NCBI RefSeq assembly: GCF_039541815.1
Contig: NZ_BAABGY010000009.1
Coordinates: 124,001 to 188,000 of the forward strand
From: Flavisolibacter amylovorans
GTDB taxonomy: Bacteria; Bacteroidota; Bacteroidia; Chitinophagales; Chitinophagaceae
Length of the DNA stretch: 64,000 nucleotides
Direction of reading: 5' to 3'
A program made the position numbers and the translations under genes. The notes under the pieces are model-generated. The model ran no database searches. It worked only from the letters and a program-made list of their open reading frames with translations, and was not told the origin of the DNA. Shown here one piece after another: positions 45,355 through 54,359 of this stretch; position 1 is the first letter of the stretch, and each line of letters opens with the position of its first letter.

Positions 45355-45852
45355 TCAAAAAGTCTCACCAAGCTCCCGGAGCATTCCAATTGGATTGCAG
45401 ATCTGCACTCCATGCACTTGGCATGCATCTGGGAGCTTTACGCGCTTTTTGCAGTTTGGATCGGGAGTTTCGTGGGTGACCACTTTTAAGCCTCCTGGGT
45501 TGGAAAGCGCATAAGCCACGAGCCATGCGTCTGCCTCATCGGCATCAAGAAATTCATGCAACGCCGCAGCGGTGAAATGATCGCTTCGAGAACTTGCCCA
45601 GCCGATCACGGTGCCATAATGGCCCAGGTGTGGAGACGTATCGCAAAAGAAGGTATTTGCGAGGCTACCGCTGCACCAATGCTTCAAGGGGTCGTCTTGT
45701 CGGTAAATTTCGTTTTTCACCTTGTCTATGCTGCAAACGGCGCCTCGTGCCGCGAGTTCGCCGACTTTGCTCCAGAAGCTGGTTGCAACGTCAAACGGAT
45801 ATGATCTCTGATGAGCTTCGATGAAAAAGTTTGTATCAAGAACGTATACCAT
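45355..45852 (-). CDS. DUF4411 PIN-like protein, putative toxin
   Basis: A 165-residue PIN-fold protein: VYVLDTNFFIEAH with the first catalytic Asp, a middle KVKNEI glutamate, and LDADEADAWLVAYAL plus KVVTHETPDPNC with the later acids. This set matches the DUF4411 branch of PIN nucleases. It starts 8 bp after the ImmA/IrrE gene, so the two form an operon. By analogy with PIN toxins it may cleave RNA when released from its partner. Confidence 0.82.
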   Translation of the reverse strand: MVYVLDTNFFIEAHQRSYPFDVATSFWSKVGELAARGAVCSIDKVKNEIYRQDDPLKHWCSGSLANTFFCDTSPHLGHYGTVIGWASSRSDHFTAAALHEFLDADEADAWLVAYALSNPGGLKVVTHETPDPNCKKRVKLPDACQVHGVQICNPIGMLRELGETF

Positions 45853-45860
45853 TGGCTGGG

Positions 45861-46988
45861 CTACAGATGTTGAGTGAAAAATGTTTGGAATGTGTCACCT
45901 TTCAACCCCGTAAGCCGATACGCGTCTCTGTAAAATAAACTGCCGCTCTTAACGGCTTGATTCACATGCGTAGCGAAAAGCAAGCCTATCCGCTTCTTGG
46001 TAGTCGCATAGAAGTTGCCCCCACTGTCTTGCTCCTTCTTTTTGGTGAACTCGCGCAGTATGTATTCTTTGTAGAATGCAAAAAAACGCTGTCTGCTGAT
46101 CTTCCCAGTGTCAAGAGCACGTCGGGCGATCACCAGCTCGCTCACCTTGAAAAAACGGGCATATCGGGCAAAGCCATGATCTCCATCCCAAACTTCGTTA
46201 AAGAGGTCAGTTGGGACAAGGAGTTCTGCCGCAACTGCATTGCAAAAGCTCTCTGTCGGGTCGTCCGCCGGCTGAAGTCTCATCATGTCAAATCCAGCAC
46301 TTTCACCAAGCCATACGTGCGCAACTTCATGCGCAATTGTAAACAATTGTGCGGCTTTGCTATCTGCATTGTTAACGAACATGAAGGGTGCATACTTGTC
46401 AACTAAGACAAACCCTCGACATTCGTCGACGCTGATTGCTCGGTTTGTACTGTTGCCGACCACGCCATTGAAGGAAACGTTTACGCCAGCCCCCTCGATT
46501 CGTTGCGTGAGGCGATCAAGAGCATTCTGCCAGTTGCTGCAATAGGACGCCCAGTTTCTCGCTAAGCCAAGGGTTTGCCGTATATCGTCGACCACCAACT
46601 GTACGTCTGCGTCAGCTGTGAAGCGTCCCACGAACGGCACTGGTTCAAAATCGTTTTCTTGCAGATAGTCGCTAAGCCATTCTTGGCGCTGCTGAATCAT
46701 AAGCACCGTGTCATACACATTGATGCTTACTTTCTGGGTTGCCTTCCTGTTTGTTCGGAAAAATGGCATTGGAAGGGCTTCTTTCGGCGGCTCCGGCAGG
46801 AGGAGGTAGCCAAACGGTAAGTAGACTTTCTTAGAAAATTCCTCCAACTGCTTCAGAGTCGGCTGCTTTGTGCCGTTGAGCCAATGCTCCAGTTTAGGGT
46901 ACTTGCCAATGAACTCCTGCAAATCGAAGCCAGCCCGGTCTACCGCCCAGGTCATCATGTTTGCATTAATGTTCAGTCCAGCACTCAT
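45861..46988 (-). CDS. HTH plus ImmA/IrrE metallopeptidase
   Basis: A 375-residue protein. The N-terminus has an XRE-like region (MMTWAVDRAGFDLQEFIGKYPKLEHWLNGTKQPTLKQLEEFSKKVYLPFGYLLL in pieces over residues 11-65). The zinc peptidase core has LFTIAHEVAHVWLGE with the HExxH motif near residue 228 and a downstream glutamate in FCNAVAAELLVP. Such proteins cleave repressors or act as antitoxin-like regulators. It is upstream of the DUF4411 gene and has its own promoter, forming a likely toxin-antitoxin or stress-response pair inside the island. Confidence 0.85.
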   Translation of the reverse strand: MSAGLNINANMMTWAVDRAGFDLQEFIGKYPKLEHWLNGTKQPTLKQLEEFSKKVYLPFGYLLLPEPPKEALPMPFFRTNRKATQKVSINVYDTVLMIQQRQEWLSDYLQENDFEPVPFVGRFTADADVQLVVDDIRQTLGLARNWASYCSNWQNALDRLTQRIEGAGVNVSFNGVVGNSTNRAISVDECRGFVLVDKYAPFMFVNNADSKAAQLFTIAHEVAHVWLGESAGFDMMRLQPADDPTESFCNAVAAELLVPTDLFNEVWDGDHGFARYARFFKVSELVIARRALDTGKISRQRFFAFYKEYILREFTKKKEQDSGGNFYATTKKRIGLLFATHVNQAVKSGSLFYRDAYRLTGLKGDTFQTFFTQHL

Positions 46989-46996
46989 AGCAACAG

Positions 46997-47004
46997 CAAA
47001 AGTA
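46997..47004 (-). promoter_or_regulatory. -7 box of the ImmA/IrrE-DUF4411 operon
   Basis: On the minus strand TACTTTTG fits TAnnTTTG and ends 8 bp before the ATG, so the mRNA leader would be almost absent. The 240 bp between this box and 47227 contain no gene. Confidence 0.6.
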
Positions 47005-47226
47005 AAATTATTGATCGACAGCGATCGAATTTAGTGCGACGTGCTGGGATACAACAATTTATAGAATGTAATACTCTTGTGGGAAAATGCTCAGCCGAAG
47101 GAGTGAATTAAATTTCCTACTCTACCGAATAAAATTAAGGAGATACACATCGAGGAGGAGCAAAATCAAAGAGGTCGTCTGCAACGGAGGTTCAATTTTG
47201 TTTTGCTTTTTGCTATTCTTGTCTGC

Positions 47227-47234
47227 TACCTTTG
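47227..47234 (+). promoter_or_regulatory. -7 box before the DUF6660 gene
   Basis: TACCTTTG fits TAnnTTTG and ends 6 bp before the ATG at 47241. The 5-mer context GCTACCTTTG is the same as at the AraC-regulator promoter (32391). Confidence 0.65.
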
Positions 47235-47240
47235 CGACCG

Positions 47241-47558
47241 ATGAGAATTTTTGCTTTTCTAATGGCCGTCCTCGTTCTGGCGCTGAGCATGATGCCCTGC
47301 GCTGACAGCGACATCACTGGAAAGCAAGATCCTTCTCATTCCCTGGTGAAGACCAGTGGTGACCATCAGAACGACGAACCAGAGGACAACTGTTCTCCGT
47401 TCTGCCAATGCACTTGCTGCGCTGGATTTTTCCTGAACCATGCTACGGCGGCAATCGCCTACCATCCAGTACTTCCACCAGCCAGCCGATTCCCGCATCC
47501 TCCAGCGGCAATCCTCGACAGATCGCTACCTGTCTGGCAGCCTCCTCAATTGGGATAG
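47241..47558 (+). CDS. Small Cys-rich DUF6660-like protein
   Basis: A 105-residue protein with a hydrophobic start (MRIFAFLMAVLVLALSMMPC), an acidic His-containing middle and a dense cysteine cluster DNCSPFCQCTCCAGF near residue 60. The family is found directly upstream of CzcA genes in Bacteroidota and probably binds metal. ATG at 47241 gives the usual MRIFAF start; the frame is open nine bases further up but through the promoter. Confidence 0.72.
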   Translation: MRIFAFLMAVLVLALSMMPCADSDITGKQDPSHSLVKTSGDHQNDEPEDNCSPFCQCTCCAGFFLNHATAAIAYHPVLPPASRFPHPPAAILDRSLPVWQPPQLG

Positions 47559-47629
47559 TTCCGTTTGACTCCGTGTGCCCGTATACCAACGGGATCGCTT
47601 TCATTTTCCCATTGAAAGGCTAATTTTCT

Positions 47630-50600
47630 ATGCTTGACAAGATCATTCTGTTCAGCATACGGCACAAACTTGCCGTAGGCTTATTTACTCTTTTACTTGT
47701 GGTCTGGGGACTTTGGAGTGCATCCAGGCTCGCCATCGACGCCGTCCCCGACATCACTAACAACCAGGTGCAGGTGATCACTACCGCGCCGACCCTTGCC
47801 AGCCAGGAGGTAGAACAGTTCGTGACCTACCCCATCGAACAGGCCCTGGCCAACATTCCTGACCTGGTGGAGATCCGCTCCATCTCTCGCTTCGGGCTGT
47901 CCGTGATTACGGTTGTCTTTGAAGACAAGGTCGACGTCTACTTCGCCCGCCAGCTGATCAACGAAAAGCTCAAGGAGGCCGAGGAACAGATTCCAGAAGG
48001 GATGGGTAGTCCTGAGCTGGCACCCGTGAGCACAGGCTTGGGGGAGATCTTCCAGTACATGATCCACCCCAAAAAGGGTAGCGAGGACAAGTACACCCCG
48101 ATGGACCTGCGCACGATGCAGGACTGGATCGTGGCGCGGCAGCTTTATGGCACAGCAGGGGTGGCCGAAGTCAACAGCTTTGGGGGGATGCTGAAGCAAT
48201 ATGAGGTCGCGATTGACCCCAACCGTCTCAAAGCCTTGGACGTGAGCATCGCCGAAGTGTACCAGGCCCTGGAGCAAAACAACGAAAACACAGGGGGCGC
48301 TTATATTGACCGTAAGCCCAACGCCTATTTCATACGCGGGGTTGGGCTGATCACCTCGTTGGAAGACGTCGCACGCATCGTCGTAAAGAACACCAGCGGC
48401 GTACCTGTACTGATTGGGGATGTGGCCAACGTGCGGTTCGGCAATGCAGTTCGCTATGGCGCTATGTCCCACAACGGAGAGCACGAAGTTGTTGGAGGTA
48501 TCGTCATGATGCTAAAGGGTAACAACAGTGCTGAAGTAGTGGCCCGCGTGAAGGAGCGGCTGGAGACCATCAAAAAGTCCCTTCCAGCCGACGTGGAGAT
48601 CGAGTCTTTCCTGGATCGCACTTCCTTGGTCAATCGGGCCATGTCCACTGTTAAGCGAAATCTGATTGAGGGTGCGCTGATCGTCATTTTTGTGCTGGTG
48701 CTTTTCCTCGGTAACCTGCGGGCGGGATTGATCGTCGCTTCCGCAATTCCGCTGGCCCTGCTCTTCGCGCTCGGTTTGATGAACATCTTCGGCGTCTCGG
48801 CCAACCTCATGAGCCTGGGGGCAATCGACTTCGGGCTGATCGTAGACGGCGCCGTGATCATCGTGGAAGCCACCATGCACCACCTGGCGCTGCGCAAAGG
48901 TGTCGGTCGGCTAACGCAAGGCCAGATGGATGAAGAAGTGTATGAGTCCGCCTCTAAGATCCGCACCAGTGCCGCATTCGGGGAGATCATCATCCTGATC
49001 GTTTATATCCCCATTTTGACGCTCGTTGGCATTGAGGGTAAGATGTTTCGCCCGATGGCCCAAACCGTCGCATTTGCCATCTTAGGGGCCTTGCTGCTGT
49101 CCCTGACCTATATCCCCATGATGTGCGCGCTGTTTTTACCCAAAACGCTCGGACACAAGCGGAACCTCGCCGACCGCATGATGGAATTTTTCCAGCGCCT
49201 GTATACGCCTGCACTTCGGTGGGCGATCCGAATGAAGTACCTGATCGTGGGCGTTTCCGTAGCCGTGATGGCATTAACGATCCTGGTGTTCTCCAGGCTC
49301 GGTGGTGAGTTCATTCCGCAGCTCCAGGAAGGGGACTATGCTTTTCACTGCATTCTCCCGCAGGGTTCCTCCCTCTCACAAAGTATCGAGACTTCCATGC
49401 AGGCGTCCAGGATCATCCGTTCCTTCCCTGAGGTGAAGGACGTCGTTGGTAAGACGGGAAGCGCCGAAGTTCCTACCGATCCCATGCCACCCGAAGCCTC
49501 CGACCTGATTATCGTGCTGAAGGACATCGATGAGTGGAAAACCACGAAAGACTACGACGAACTCGGTAAATTGATGGAAGAGAAATTGGAGGACATCCCA
49601 GGTGTCTTTTTTGAGGTGAACCAGCCGATCCAGATGCGCTTCAACGAGCTGATGACTGGGGTGCGGCAGGACGTGGCCATTAAGATATTCGGGGAGAACA
49701 TCGATACCCTGGCGTCGCTGGCGCCACGTATTGCCAATGTGATCAACTCGGTGGAAGGAGCCACGGAGCCGCAGATTGAACGGACCGCTGGCCTGCCGCA
49801 GATCACGGTGGAATACGACCGCCGACGCATCGCCAGCTACGGCCTCAACATCGCAGAGGTAAACCGAGTCGTCAGTACCGCTTTTGCGGGTGGTACCGCA
49901 GGGGTCGTATTTGAAAACGAGCGTAAGTTCGACTTGGTGGTCCGCCTGGACAGCATTCACCGCAACTCCATCGAGGATGTCGCTAACCTTTTCATTCCGA
50001 CCCCAACGGGCGCACAGATCCCGCTGAGCCAGGTAGCTACCGTTTCATTCAAGGAGGGACCTGCGCAGATCAGCCGCGAGGACGCCAAGCGTCGTGTTGT
50101 GGTCGGCTTTAATGTGGAAGGGCGTGATGTGCAATCTGTCGTGCAGGACATCCAGGGAAAGCTCAATCGAAGCAACATCCTTCCTACTGGCTACTACCTG
50201 ACCTATGGCGGCACATTCGAAAACCTGGAGCAAGCCTCGGCTCGCTTGCAGATTGCAGTGCCTGTTGCTCTGCTCCTGATTTTCGCCCTGCTCTATTTCA
50301 CCTTCCACTCGCTCAAGCAAGCCGCGCTGATTTTTACTGCGATTCCGATGGCAGCAATCGGCGGCGTATTCGCGCTGGTGCTGCGGGGAATGCCCTTCAG
50401 CATATCAGCTGGGGTAGGCTTTATAGCGCTGTTCGGCGTGGCCGTACTGAACGGCATCGTGCTGATCGGAACCTTCAACCAGCTTGAGAAGGACGGAATG
50501 ACCAATGTGCTGGCCCGTGTGATCGAAGGAACGAAGATCCGCTTGCGCCCCGTGCTGATGACGGCCACGGTGGCCTCCCTGGGATTCCTTCCGATGGCGC

Positions 50601-51946
50601 TTTCGTCTGGCGCTGGTGCGGAGGTCCAAAGACCGCTGGCTTCCGTGGTTATCGGTGGGCTGGTCACTGCGACCCTGCTCACCCTTTTTGTACTCCCGTT
50701 GCTTTATATCATTTTTTCGAAGTCCAGGCCGACGGGTGGCGGCAAGGTCCCCAAGGTGGCCGTATTGCTGTTTGCCCTGCTCACGTCCCCGACACTCTTT
50801 GCCCAGGACACACGAATCACCTTTAAGCAGGCTTATGATACGGCCCTGCGGAACAACCTGCAACTGCGTTCATCCGACTTGCAGATCGAGCGCTCCAGGG
50901 CATTGGCGGGGTCTGGGTATGCCATCCCGCGCACGGGCATCTTTGCGGAGAATGAAGACATCAACCCTGAAGACCGAAAGGGGATTCTGAAAATCGGGGT
51001 TTCCCAGAACCTGGACTGGCCAGGCTTGTACAAGGCGCAGCGAAACCTTTTGCAGCAGCAAGTTGGGGCCGTAGAAGCTGCACGGCGGGTGCGTGAGCTG
51101 GAGATCCGCCGTGATCTGCAAGCGGCGTACTACCAGATCTGGTACCTGCAAAGCAAGCAGGAGCTGTGGCGGCGATTGGATAGCCTCTACACGTCTTTCG
51201 CACGCGCAGCCTCACTACGCGTCAGGACAGGGGAGAGCGCGGGTCTGGACTCGCTGTCGGCTTCAGCGCGGGCGCGTGAGATCAGCGTTCAGCTCGGATT
51301 GCTCCAGCGGGACATCCAGGCGAGCCAGGAGGCCCTGAAGCGCGTCCTGAACACACCAACTTCCTACCTGCCACCGCTGACACCACTGGAAAAGGTGTCG
51401 CTGCCAGCCCTGGTCGATTCCCTGGCCGCACATCCGTCTTTACAGGTGCAGACCCAGAACATCAACATCGCCGAGGCAGAGCTGAACGTGCAGCGTCAAA
51501 GCAACAAACCGAGCTTTGAGAGCCGCTTCTTCTCGCAGCGCCTCTACGGCGTATCGAATCCTTTTTCTGGGTTTTCGGTAACGGTTGGCATCCCCATCTT
51601 CGGGAGGGGGGCTTATCGAAGTAAGGTGCGCGCAGCACAGCTTGAACGGCAGTATCAGGAGTCCGTGTTGGGATATGACCGACTTGCTCTTGCAACCGCC
51701 TACAACCAGGCTTTGCAGCAGCTACGGAAAGACCAGGAACTGCTACGGTTCTACGAAGAGTCGGGGTTGGCGCAGGCGGAAGCGATCATCAAGGCGGCGA
51801 ATCTGGCCTACCGTGGCGGTGAGATCAATTTCAATGACCTGTCGCAGTACCTGACCCAGGCCATCGACATGCAGAAGGCTTATCTCGACATGCTAAACGG
51901 TTACAACCAGGCAGCCATTCAAGTAAACTATTATCTAAATCGTTGA
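47630..51946 (+). CDS. CzcA-CzcC fusion: RND pump joined to outer-membrane factor
   Basis: A 1438-residue protein. Residues 1-1030 are a complete heavy-metal RND pump: SIRHKLAVGLFTLLLVVWGLWS start, DAVPDITNNQVQV, LMSLGAIDFGLIVDGAVIIVEATMHH in helix 4, and GFIALFGVAVLNGIVLIGTFNQLEKDG. After a short KSRPTGGGKVPK linker a second signal-like helix (VAVLLFALLTSPTLFAQ, about 1041-1057) leads into a TolC-type domain (about 1060-1438) with ITFKQAYDTALRNNLQLRSSDLQIE and YRGGEINFNDLSQYLTQAIDMQKAYLD. The fusion is known in Bacteroidota; whether it is cleaved is not clear. Substrate probably Zn, Co or Cd, from the ZntA-like neighbour. Confidence 0.9.
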   Translation: MLDKIILFSIRHKLAVGLFTLLLVVWGLWSASRLAIDAVPDITNNQVQVITTAPTLASQEVEQFVTYPIEQALANIPDLVEIRSISRFGLSVITVVFEDKVDVYFARQLINEKLKEAEEQIPEGMGSPELAPVSTGLGEIFQYMIHPKKGSEDKYTPMDLRTMQDWIVARQLYGTAGVAEVNSFGGMLKQYEVAIDPNRLKALDVSIAEVYQALEQNNENTGGAYIDRKPNAYFIRGVGLITSLEDVARIVVKNTSGVPVLIGDVANVRFGNAVRYGAMSHNGEHEVVGGIVMMLKGNNSAEVVARVKERLETIKKSLPADVEIESFLDRTSLVNRAMSTVKRNLIEGALIVIFVLVLFLGNLRAGLIVASAIPLALLFALGLMNIFGVSANLMSLGAIDFGLIVDGAVIIVEATMHHLALRKGVGRLTQGQMDEEVYESASKIRTSAAFGEIIILIVYIPILTLVGIEGKMFRPMAQTVAFAILGALLLSLTYIPMMCALFLPKTLGHKRNLADRMMEFFQRLYTPALRWAIRMKYLIVGVSVAVMALTILVFSRLGGEFIPQLQEGDYAFHCILPQGSSLSQSIETSMQASRIIRSFPEVKDVVGKTGSAEVPTDPMPPEASDLIIVLKDIDEWKTTKDYDELGKLMEEKLEDIPGVFFEVNQPIQMRFNELMTGVRQDVAIKIFGENIDTLASLAPRIANVINSVEGATEPQIERTAGLPQITVEYDRRRIASYGLNIAEVNRVVSTAFAGGTAGVVFENERKFDLVVRLDSIHRNSIEDVANLFIPTPTGAQIPLSQVATVSFKEGPAQISREDAKRRVVVGFNVEGRDVQSVVQDIQGKLNRSNILPTGYYLTYGGTFENLEQASARLQIAVPVALLLIFALLYFTFHSLKQAALIFTAIPMAAIGGVFALVLRGMPFSISAGVGFIALFGVAVLNGIVLIGTFNQLEKDGMTNVLARVIEGTKIRLRPVLMTATVASLGFLPMALSSGAGAEVQRPLASVVIGGLVTATLLTLFVLPLLYIIFSKSRPTGGGKVPKVAVLLFALLTSPTLFAQDTRITFKQAYDTALRNNLQLRSSDLQIERSRALAGSGYAIPRTGIFAENEDINPEDRKGILKIGVSQNLDWPGLYKAQRNLLQQQVGAVEAARRVRELEIRRDLQAAYYQIWYLQSKQELWRRLDSLYTSFARAASLRVRTGESAGLDSLSASARAREISVQLGLLQRDIQASQEALKRVLNTPTSYLPPLTPLEKVSLPALVDSLAAHPSLQVQTQNINIAEAELNVQRQSNKPSFESRFFSQRLYGVSNPFSGFSVTVGIPIFGRGAYRSKVRAAQLERQYQESVLGYDRLALATAYNQALQQLRKDQELLRFYEESGLAQAEAIIKAANLAYRGGEINFNDLSQYLTQAIDMQKAYLDMLNGYNQAAIQVNYYLNR

Positions 51947-51951
51947 TCGAT

Positions 51952-53184
51952 ATGAAAACACATTTGTTCGTAATACTGATTGCTGGCTTTTTCGCCAGCT
52001 GTGGGGGTAAACAGGCTGAACCCGCCAAAGAAGCGGAAGAGCACCATGACGAGGCGCCCTCCAACGTCGTCTCCCTCACAGAGGCGCAGATGAAGACAGC
52101 CGCAATCCAGCTCGGCGCCATCGAAATGAAGAACCTCACGACATCCATCAGTGCCAATGGCATGCTCACAGTCCCAAACCAGAACAAAGCGTTCGTGACC
52201 GCACTTTACAGCGGCGTAGTCCGCACGCTGACGATTCAGCCAGGTAACTACGTGCGGAAGGGCCAAACCATTGCTACCATTGTCAACCCTGAGATCGTGC
52301 AGCTGCAACAATCGCTGATCACCGTCAATGCGGAGATCAGCATGTCAGAGATCGAGGAACGAAGGCAGCAGGAGTTGGTGGAGGGCCAGGCCGCGCCCCT
52401 GAAAAACCTGCAACTGGTGCGGACCCGACTCAAAACCCTGCGGGCCGAGCGTGCTGGGGTGCAAAAACAGTTGGCGACGTTGGGTGTTTCTGCTGGCGGT
52501 GCGCTGACTTCGACTCTGCGTGTAGAGGCCCCGATCAGTGGTACCGTAAGCACGGTGCAAGCCCAGATCGGATCGAACGTGGATGCATCGACACCTATTG
52601 CGGAGATCGTCAATAATTCCCAGCTGCACCTGGACTTGTTCGTCTACGAAAAGGATCTTCCGAGGCTCCACGACAACCAGGTGATCCACTTTACGCTCAC
52701 CAACAACCCAGGAAAGGAGTACGACGCTAAGATCTACTCTATCGGTACCGCGTTTGCTTCCGCCTCCAAGACCATCCCCGTACATGCTGTGGTAAGCGGC
52801 GATAAAGCGGGTCTCATTGAGGGAATGAATATTACGGCGCTGATCAGCATCGGTACAGCCGTTTTGCCCTCGGTCCCTTCGGATGCCATCGTTACGCACG
52901 GTGGCCTCGACTACATCTTCGTAAAGACTGCCGCTGCCGCCCCCGTAGAGCATCATGAGGGGGAGAAGGCGCATGCTGGGGAGGAGGAACACAAGGAAGA
53001 GGAGGGTCATGCTGAGGCGCCTGGAGTGAGCTTTGAGCGGGTTCAGGTGATCAAGGGTGCATCAGATGTAGGCTACACAGAGATAAAGCCCGTGAAGGCA
53101 ATTCCGCCTGGCGCACAGATCATCACGAAGGGAGCGTTCTTCGTTCTGGCGAAAATGACAAATACGGGCGGCCATGAGCACTAA
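51952..53184 (+). CDS. CzcB-like adaptor lipoprotein with His/Glu-rich insert
   Basis: A 410-residue membrane-fusion protein with a lipobox (AGFFASCGG). The hairpin and lipoyl-like halves are seen at TIQPGNYVRKGQTIATIVNPEIVQLQQSL and APISGTVSTVQAQIGSNVDASTPIAEI. A C-terminal insert EHHEGEKAHAGEEEHKEEEGH (about 330-350) should bind metal. ATG at 51952 is 5 bp after the CzcA-CzcC stop. The next gene overlaps its end by 11 bp. Confidence 0.88.
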   Translation: MKTHLFVILIAGFFASCGGKQAEPAKEAEEHHDEAPSNVVSLTEAQMKTAAIQLGAIEMKNLTTSISANGMLTVPNQNKAFVTALYSGVVRTLTIQPGNYVRKGQTIATIVNPEIVQLQQSLITVNAEISMSEIEERRQQELVEGQAAPLKNLQLVRTRLKTLRAERAGVQKQLATLGVSAGGALTSTLRVEAPISGTVSTVQAQIGSNVDASTPIAEIVNNSQLHLDLFVYEKDLPRLHDNQVIHFTLTNNPGKEYDAKIYSIGTAFASASKTIPVHAVVSGDKAGLIEGMNITALISIGTAVLPSVPSDAIVTHGGLDYIFVKTAAAAPVEHHEGEKAHAGEEEHKEEEGHAEAPGVSFERVQVIKGASDVGYTEIKPVKAIPPGAQIITKGAFFVLAKMTNTGGHEH

Positions 53185-53644
53185 CAAGCACCACACGGCT
53201 CTGGAGCTGGAGCAGCGCCTGAAGGACAAAGGCATCGCTCCAACGGCGATGCGTCTGCTGGTCTTCGAGTTCTTCCTGGATCAGACTTCCGCTCAAAGCC
53301 TGGTGGATCTGGAGCGGTATTTCAATCATGCGGACCGCACAACGCTCTACCGAACCCTGAAGACATTTGAAGAGAAGGGACTGATCCACTCCATTGAGGA
53401 CGGTACGGAGGCCACCCGATATGCGCTTTGTGCCGAGGGCTGCCGTGCGGGTGATCACTATGACTTGCACCTGCACTTCTACTGCTATGGGTGCCAGCGG
53501 ACGATTTGCCTCCCGCGCCACAAAGTGCCAGAGGTGACAGTGCCAGATCATTTCGCGTTGCAGGAACTGACATTGATCGCAAAGGGGCTATGCGACGCCT
53601 GCTCCCAAAACAATGCAATTCAGTTGCACGGGCCTACGAAATAG
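53174..53644 (+). CDS. Fur-family metalloregulator
   Basis: A 156-residue Fur-type repressor: winged HTH (GIAPTAMRLLVFEFF, DRTTLYRTLKTFEEKGLIHSI) and a dimerisation domain with HLHFYCYGCQRTICLP (about residue 98, C-x-x-C of the structural zinc) and a second pair CDAC near the end. It overlaps the CzcB gene, so is translated with it. It probably senses Zn or a related metal and controls this module; Zur-like by context only. Confidence 0.85.
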   Translation: MSTNKHHTALELEQRLKDKGIAPTAMRLLVFEFFLDQTSAQSLVDLERYFNHADRTTLYRTLKTFEEKGLIHSIEDGTEATRYALCAEGCRAGDHYDLHLHFYCYGCQRTICLPRHKVPEVTVPDHFALQELTLIAKGLCDACSQNNAIQLHGPTK

Positions 53645-53649
53645 CTTTG
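53642..53649 (+). promoter_or_regulatory. -7 box over the end of the Fur-family gene
   Basis: TAGCTTTG fits TAnnTTTG, with its TAG being the stop codon of the Fur-family gene. It lies 20 bp before the CzcN-like ATG and would allow separate expression of czcN-zntA. Confidence 0.5.
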
Positions 53650-53669
53650 TGACAACAAAAGCAACGGAT

Positions 53670-54275
53670 ATGGACACGATCACGCTTCGGTATTTCGCCC
53701 CTCTTTTCTTTATAGCCTACTTCGCGGCAGCCTTTGTCTGGCCGAGCCTGCGGGTTTACCGAAAGACAGGGAAGAACCCCGTCACGTTCGGCGGCGCCGA
53801 TACTGCGCATGACTTCATCGGGACCAGCTTTAAAGTGCTCCTGGCGCTTGTTGCAGGGACGCTGGGCCTTTTTGCTTCTGGTTCCGAGAGCTACAACTAT
53901 CTCTTGCCAGCCCACTACCTGGAACAGCCTTTTGTACGGTGGATCGGTGTCGGACTTTGCCTGATCTCGCTGGGTTGGACCCTGGTGGCACAGTGGCAGA
54001 TGGGGAACTCCTGGCGGATCGGCATCGATGAGAAAGATCCAGGCGCTCTGGTCACCCAGGGGTTGTTCGCCCGCTCGCGGAACCCAATCTTCCTCGGTAT
54101 GCAGGTAACACTGTTGGGATTGTTCCTTATCACTCCCAACGCACTTACCGCGGCAGTGCTGATCAGCGGCTGGCTTCTAATCCAGATCCAGGCAAGGCTG
54201 GAAGAGCCGTTCCTGGAAGGCCAGTACGGTCACTCCTACCAGGAATATCGGGAACGTGTACCGAGGTTTCTGTAA
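53670..54275 (+). CDS. CzcN-like isoprenylcysteine-methyltransferase-family protein
   Basis: A 201-residue membrane protein with five predicted helices and the ICMT/PEMT-type C-terminal motif GALVTQGLFARSRNPIFLGMQVTLLGLFL, then RLEEPFLEGQYGHSYQEYRERVPRFL (SAM-binding R-NP and E-xxL-xxxxG-xY-xxY-xxxVPRF). CzcN of Cupriavidus is a member of this family found in zinc/cobalt/cadmium operons; its function is unresolved. ATG at 53670 is chosen for the hydrophobic start. It precedes the ZntA-like gene by 84 bp. Confidence 0.83.
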   Translation: MDTITLRYFAPLFFIAYFAAAFVWPSLRVYRKTGKNPVTFGGADTAHDFIGTSFKVLLALVAGTLGLFASGSESYNYLLPAHYLEQPFVRWIGVGLCLISLGWTLVAQWQMGNSWRIGIDEKDPGALVTQGLFARSRNPIFLGMQVTLLGLFLITPNALTAAVLISGWLLIQIQARLEEPFLEGQYGHSYQEYRERVPRFL

Positions 54276-54359
54276 CCGAAGTTACGGCAGGCAGAATGGC
54301 GGGTGCCAGGTATCAGTGGACTAATTGTGACTAATAGGTGGTGCAGAAACAATAAAACA

